Positions 35,385 through 36,240 of a stretch of DNA of 36,240 nt are shown in pieces. The stretch is from the NCBI RefSeq assembly GCF_001673365.1, contig NZ_LZLS01000163.1:1-36240 (forward strand). The letters are read 5' to 3'. How positions within the stretch are numbered: position 1 is the stretch's first letter; each line of letters starts with the position of its first letter. The DNA is from Mycobacterium asiaticum. Its GTDB lineage: Bacteria; Actinomycetota; Actinomycetes; Mycobacteriales; Mycobacteriaceae. The translations under genes and the position numbers were made by a program. The notes beneath the pieces were generated by a model that was not told the origin of the DNA, made no database searches, and saw only the letters and a program-made list of their open reading frames with translations.

Positions 35385-36240
35385 ATGGTCGAGCTGAACC
35401 GTCGTTTCCTATTGCGTGAACGCCCCACCGGACGGATCGGACCCGACACGTTCGAACTCAGCGAAGAATCGGTTGCCGAGATTCGCGACGGCGAGGCATT
35501 AGTCCGCGTTGACTGGATCTCGCTCGACCCGACGAACCGGATGTGGATCAACGACACTCCTACCTACCTTCCGCCGGTGGGCATCGGCGAGGTGATGCGC
35601 GGAGGTGGTCTCGGCGAGGTAGTCGCGTCGAAGAATCCGAATTTTCCGGTGGGCACAACCGTGCAGGGCCTGCTGGGCTGGCAGGAATACGTCGTGGTCT
35701 CCGAGAACGCGTTGGTAATGCCCGTTGCGGTCGCTGAGGGCGTCTCGCCGAGCGCCTACATGGGCGCGCTCGGAACGACGGGGCTGACGGCCTGGGTCGG
35801 TATCCGCGACATCGGCAAGCCGAAGTCGGGTGAGACGGTGGTGGTGTCGGCGGCCGCGGGAGCGGTGGGATCGGTGGCGGGCCAGCTCGCCAAGGCCGAC
35901 GGCGCGCGGGTCGTCGGGATCGCCGGTGGACCGGACAAGTGTGCCCTGCTCACCGAGCAACTCGGCTTCGATGCGGCGGTCGACCACAAGGCCGACGACT
36001 GGCACTCCCAACTGATCGCCGCGACGCCCGACGGCATCGACGTCGATTTTGAGAATGTCGGCGGCCACATCATGGACGCCATCTTTGCGCGACTGAATGT
36101 CAATGCGCGCGTTGCGCTTTGCGGTCTGATATCCGGTTACAACGCGGCCGACCCGCCGCCTGGCCCGCGCGCCTTCGGCAACCTACTGGTGCAGCGCGCC
36201 ACGCTGCAGGGGTTCATCGTGCTCGACCACTTCGGCCGGG
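35385..36240 (+). CDS. NADP-dependent MDR-family oxidoreductase, 5' part (runs off window)
   Basis: Open from the ATG at 35385 to the end of the window (285 codons), so the last ~50 residues are missing. It is a zinc-independent medium-chain dehydrogenase/reductase of the PTGR/CurA/YncB-like group, which reduce alpha,beta-unsaturated carbonyls with NADPH. Seen: RVDWISLDPTNRMWI and the GVGIGEVMRGGGLGEVV-like substrate-lobe strands, MGALGTTGLTAWVGI, the NADPH-binding AAAGAVGSVAGQLAK, GIAGGPDKCALL and VDFENVGG. The Rossmann glycine motif AxGxVG is intact. A TANNNT-type box (TACGGT, 35373-35378) 6 bp before the ATG, and no Shine-Dalgarno, suggest a leaderless transcript. Confidence 0.92.
   Translation, partial: MVELNRRFLLRERPTGRIGPDTFELSEESVAEIRDGEALVRVDWISLDPTNRMWINDTPTYLPPVGIGEVMRGGGLGEVVASKNPNFPVGTTVQGLLGWQEYVVVSENALVMPVAVAEGVSPSAYMGALGTTGLTAWVGIRDIGKPKSGETVVVSAAAGAVGSVAGQLAKADGARVVGIAGGPDKCALLTEQLGFDAAVDHKADDWHSQLIAATPDGIDVDFENVGGHIMDAIFARLNVNARVALCGLISGYNAADPPPGPRAFGNLLVQRATLQGFIVLDHFGR

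Overview
The window is typical of a slow-growing, PE/PPE-rich Mycobacterium other than the M. tuberculosis complex. The evidence is high GC, a PGRS glycine-rich gene, a PE-PPE-PPE operon, a mycolic-acid cyclopropane-synthase homologue, two mycobacterial cutinases (Cfp21-like and Cut2-like), a furA-katG pair and several leaderless-looking starts. It is chromosomal. I saw no transposase, integrase, plasmid gene, rRNA, tRNA or CRISPR array.

Layout. 1-1350: 3' end of a PGRS-type gene. 1372-5931: a CitE-like lyase (-), a UPF0677-type methyltransferase (+), a glucose-6-phosphate dehydrogenase (-) and a BrkB/YihY-like membrane protein (+). 5930-6106: three tandem 58-bp hairpin repeats between the convergent brkB-like and hrpA genes. 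6102-12271: minus-strand series of hrpA, a small secreted CX12C/WWDP repeat protein, and a class III adenylyl cyclase fused to SRPBCC and zinc-ribbon regions. 12363-15886: Cfp21-like cutinase (+), a solitary PPE protein with a C-terminal SHOCT domain (-), an SRPBCC protein (-) and a lysophospholipid-acyltransferase-like protein (-).

16169-19889 is the most operon-like accessory block. A GT4 glycosyltransferase, a SAM methyltransferase and a toroid-fold 'prenyltransferase-like' protein overlap head to tail behind a promoter region with two inverted repeats. A second small-molecule-methyltransferase-like gene converges on them. This is the best candidate for an uncharacterised pathway. 20007-22976: an HdeA-like lipoprotein, a cyclopropane mycolic acid synthase, a DUF899 thioredoxin-fold protein and a broken alpha/beta-hydrolase gene.

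23044-25815: furA-katG oxidative-stress operon with a recognisable leaderless promoter and an intrinsic terminator. 25829-29280: Tat-exported DUF1906 protein, coiled-coil protein and glycerophosphodiesterase (likely one minus-strand unit), then cut2-like cutinase (+) and a small membrane protein (-). 29281-30067: a gene-free stretch with low-GC patches leading into PE-PPE-PPE (30068-32823). The window ends with a GH16 endoglucanase-like protein (Rv0315-like), an M48 metalloprotease, a small 67-aa protein, a CRP-type palindrome and the 5' part of an NADP-dependent MDR oxidoreductase.

Shared themes are the cell envelope (mycolate modification, cutinases, glycan-active and PE/PPE secreted proteins) and redox or stress defence (FurA/KatG, DUF899, G6PDH, MDR reductase). 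All family names come from recalled motifs and sequences, not from a database search.
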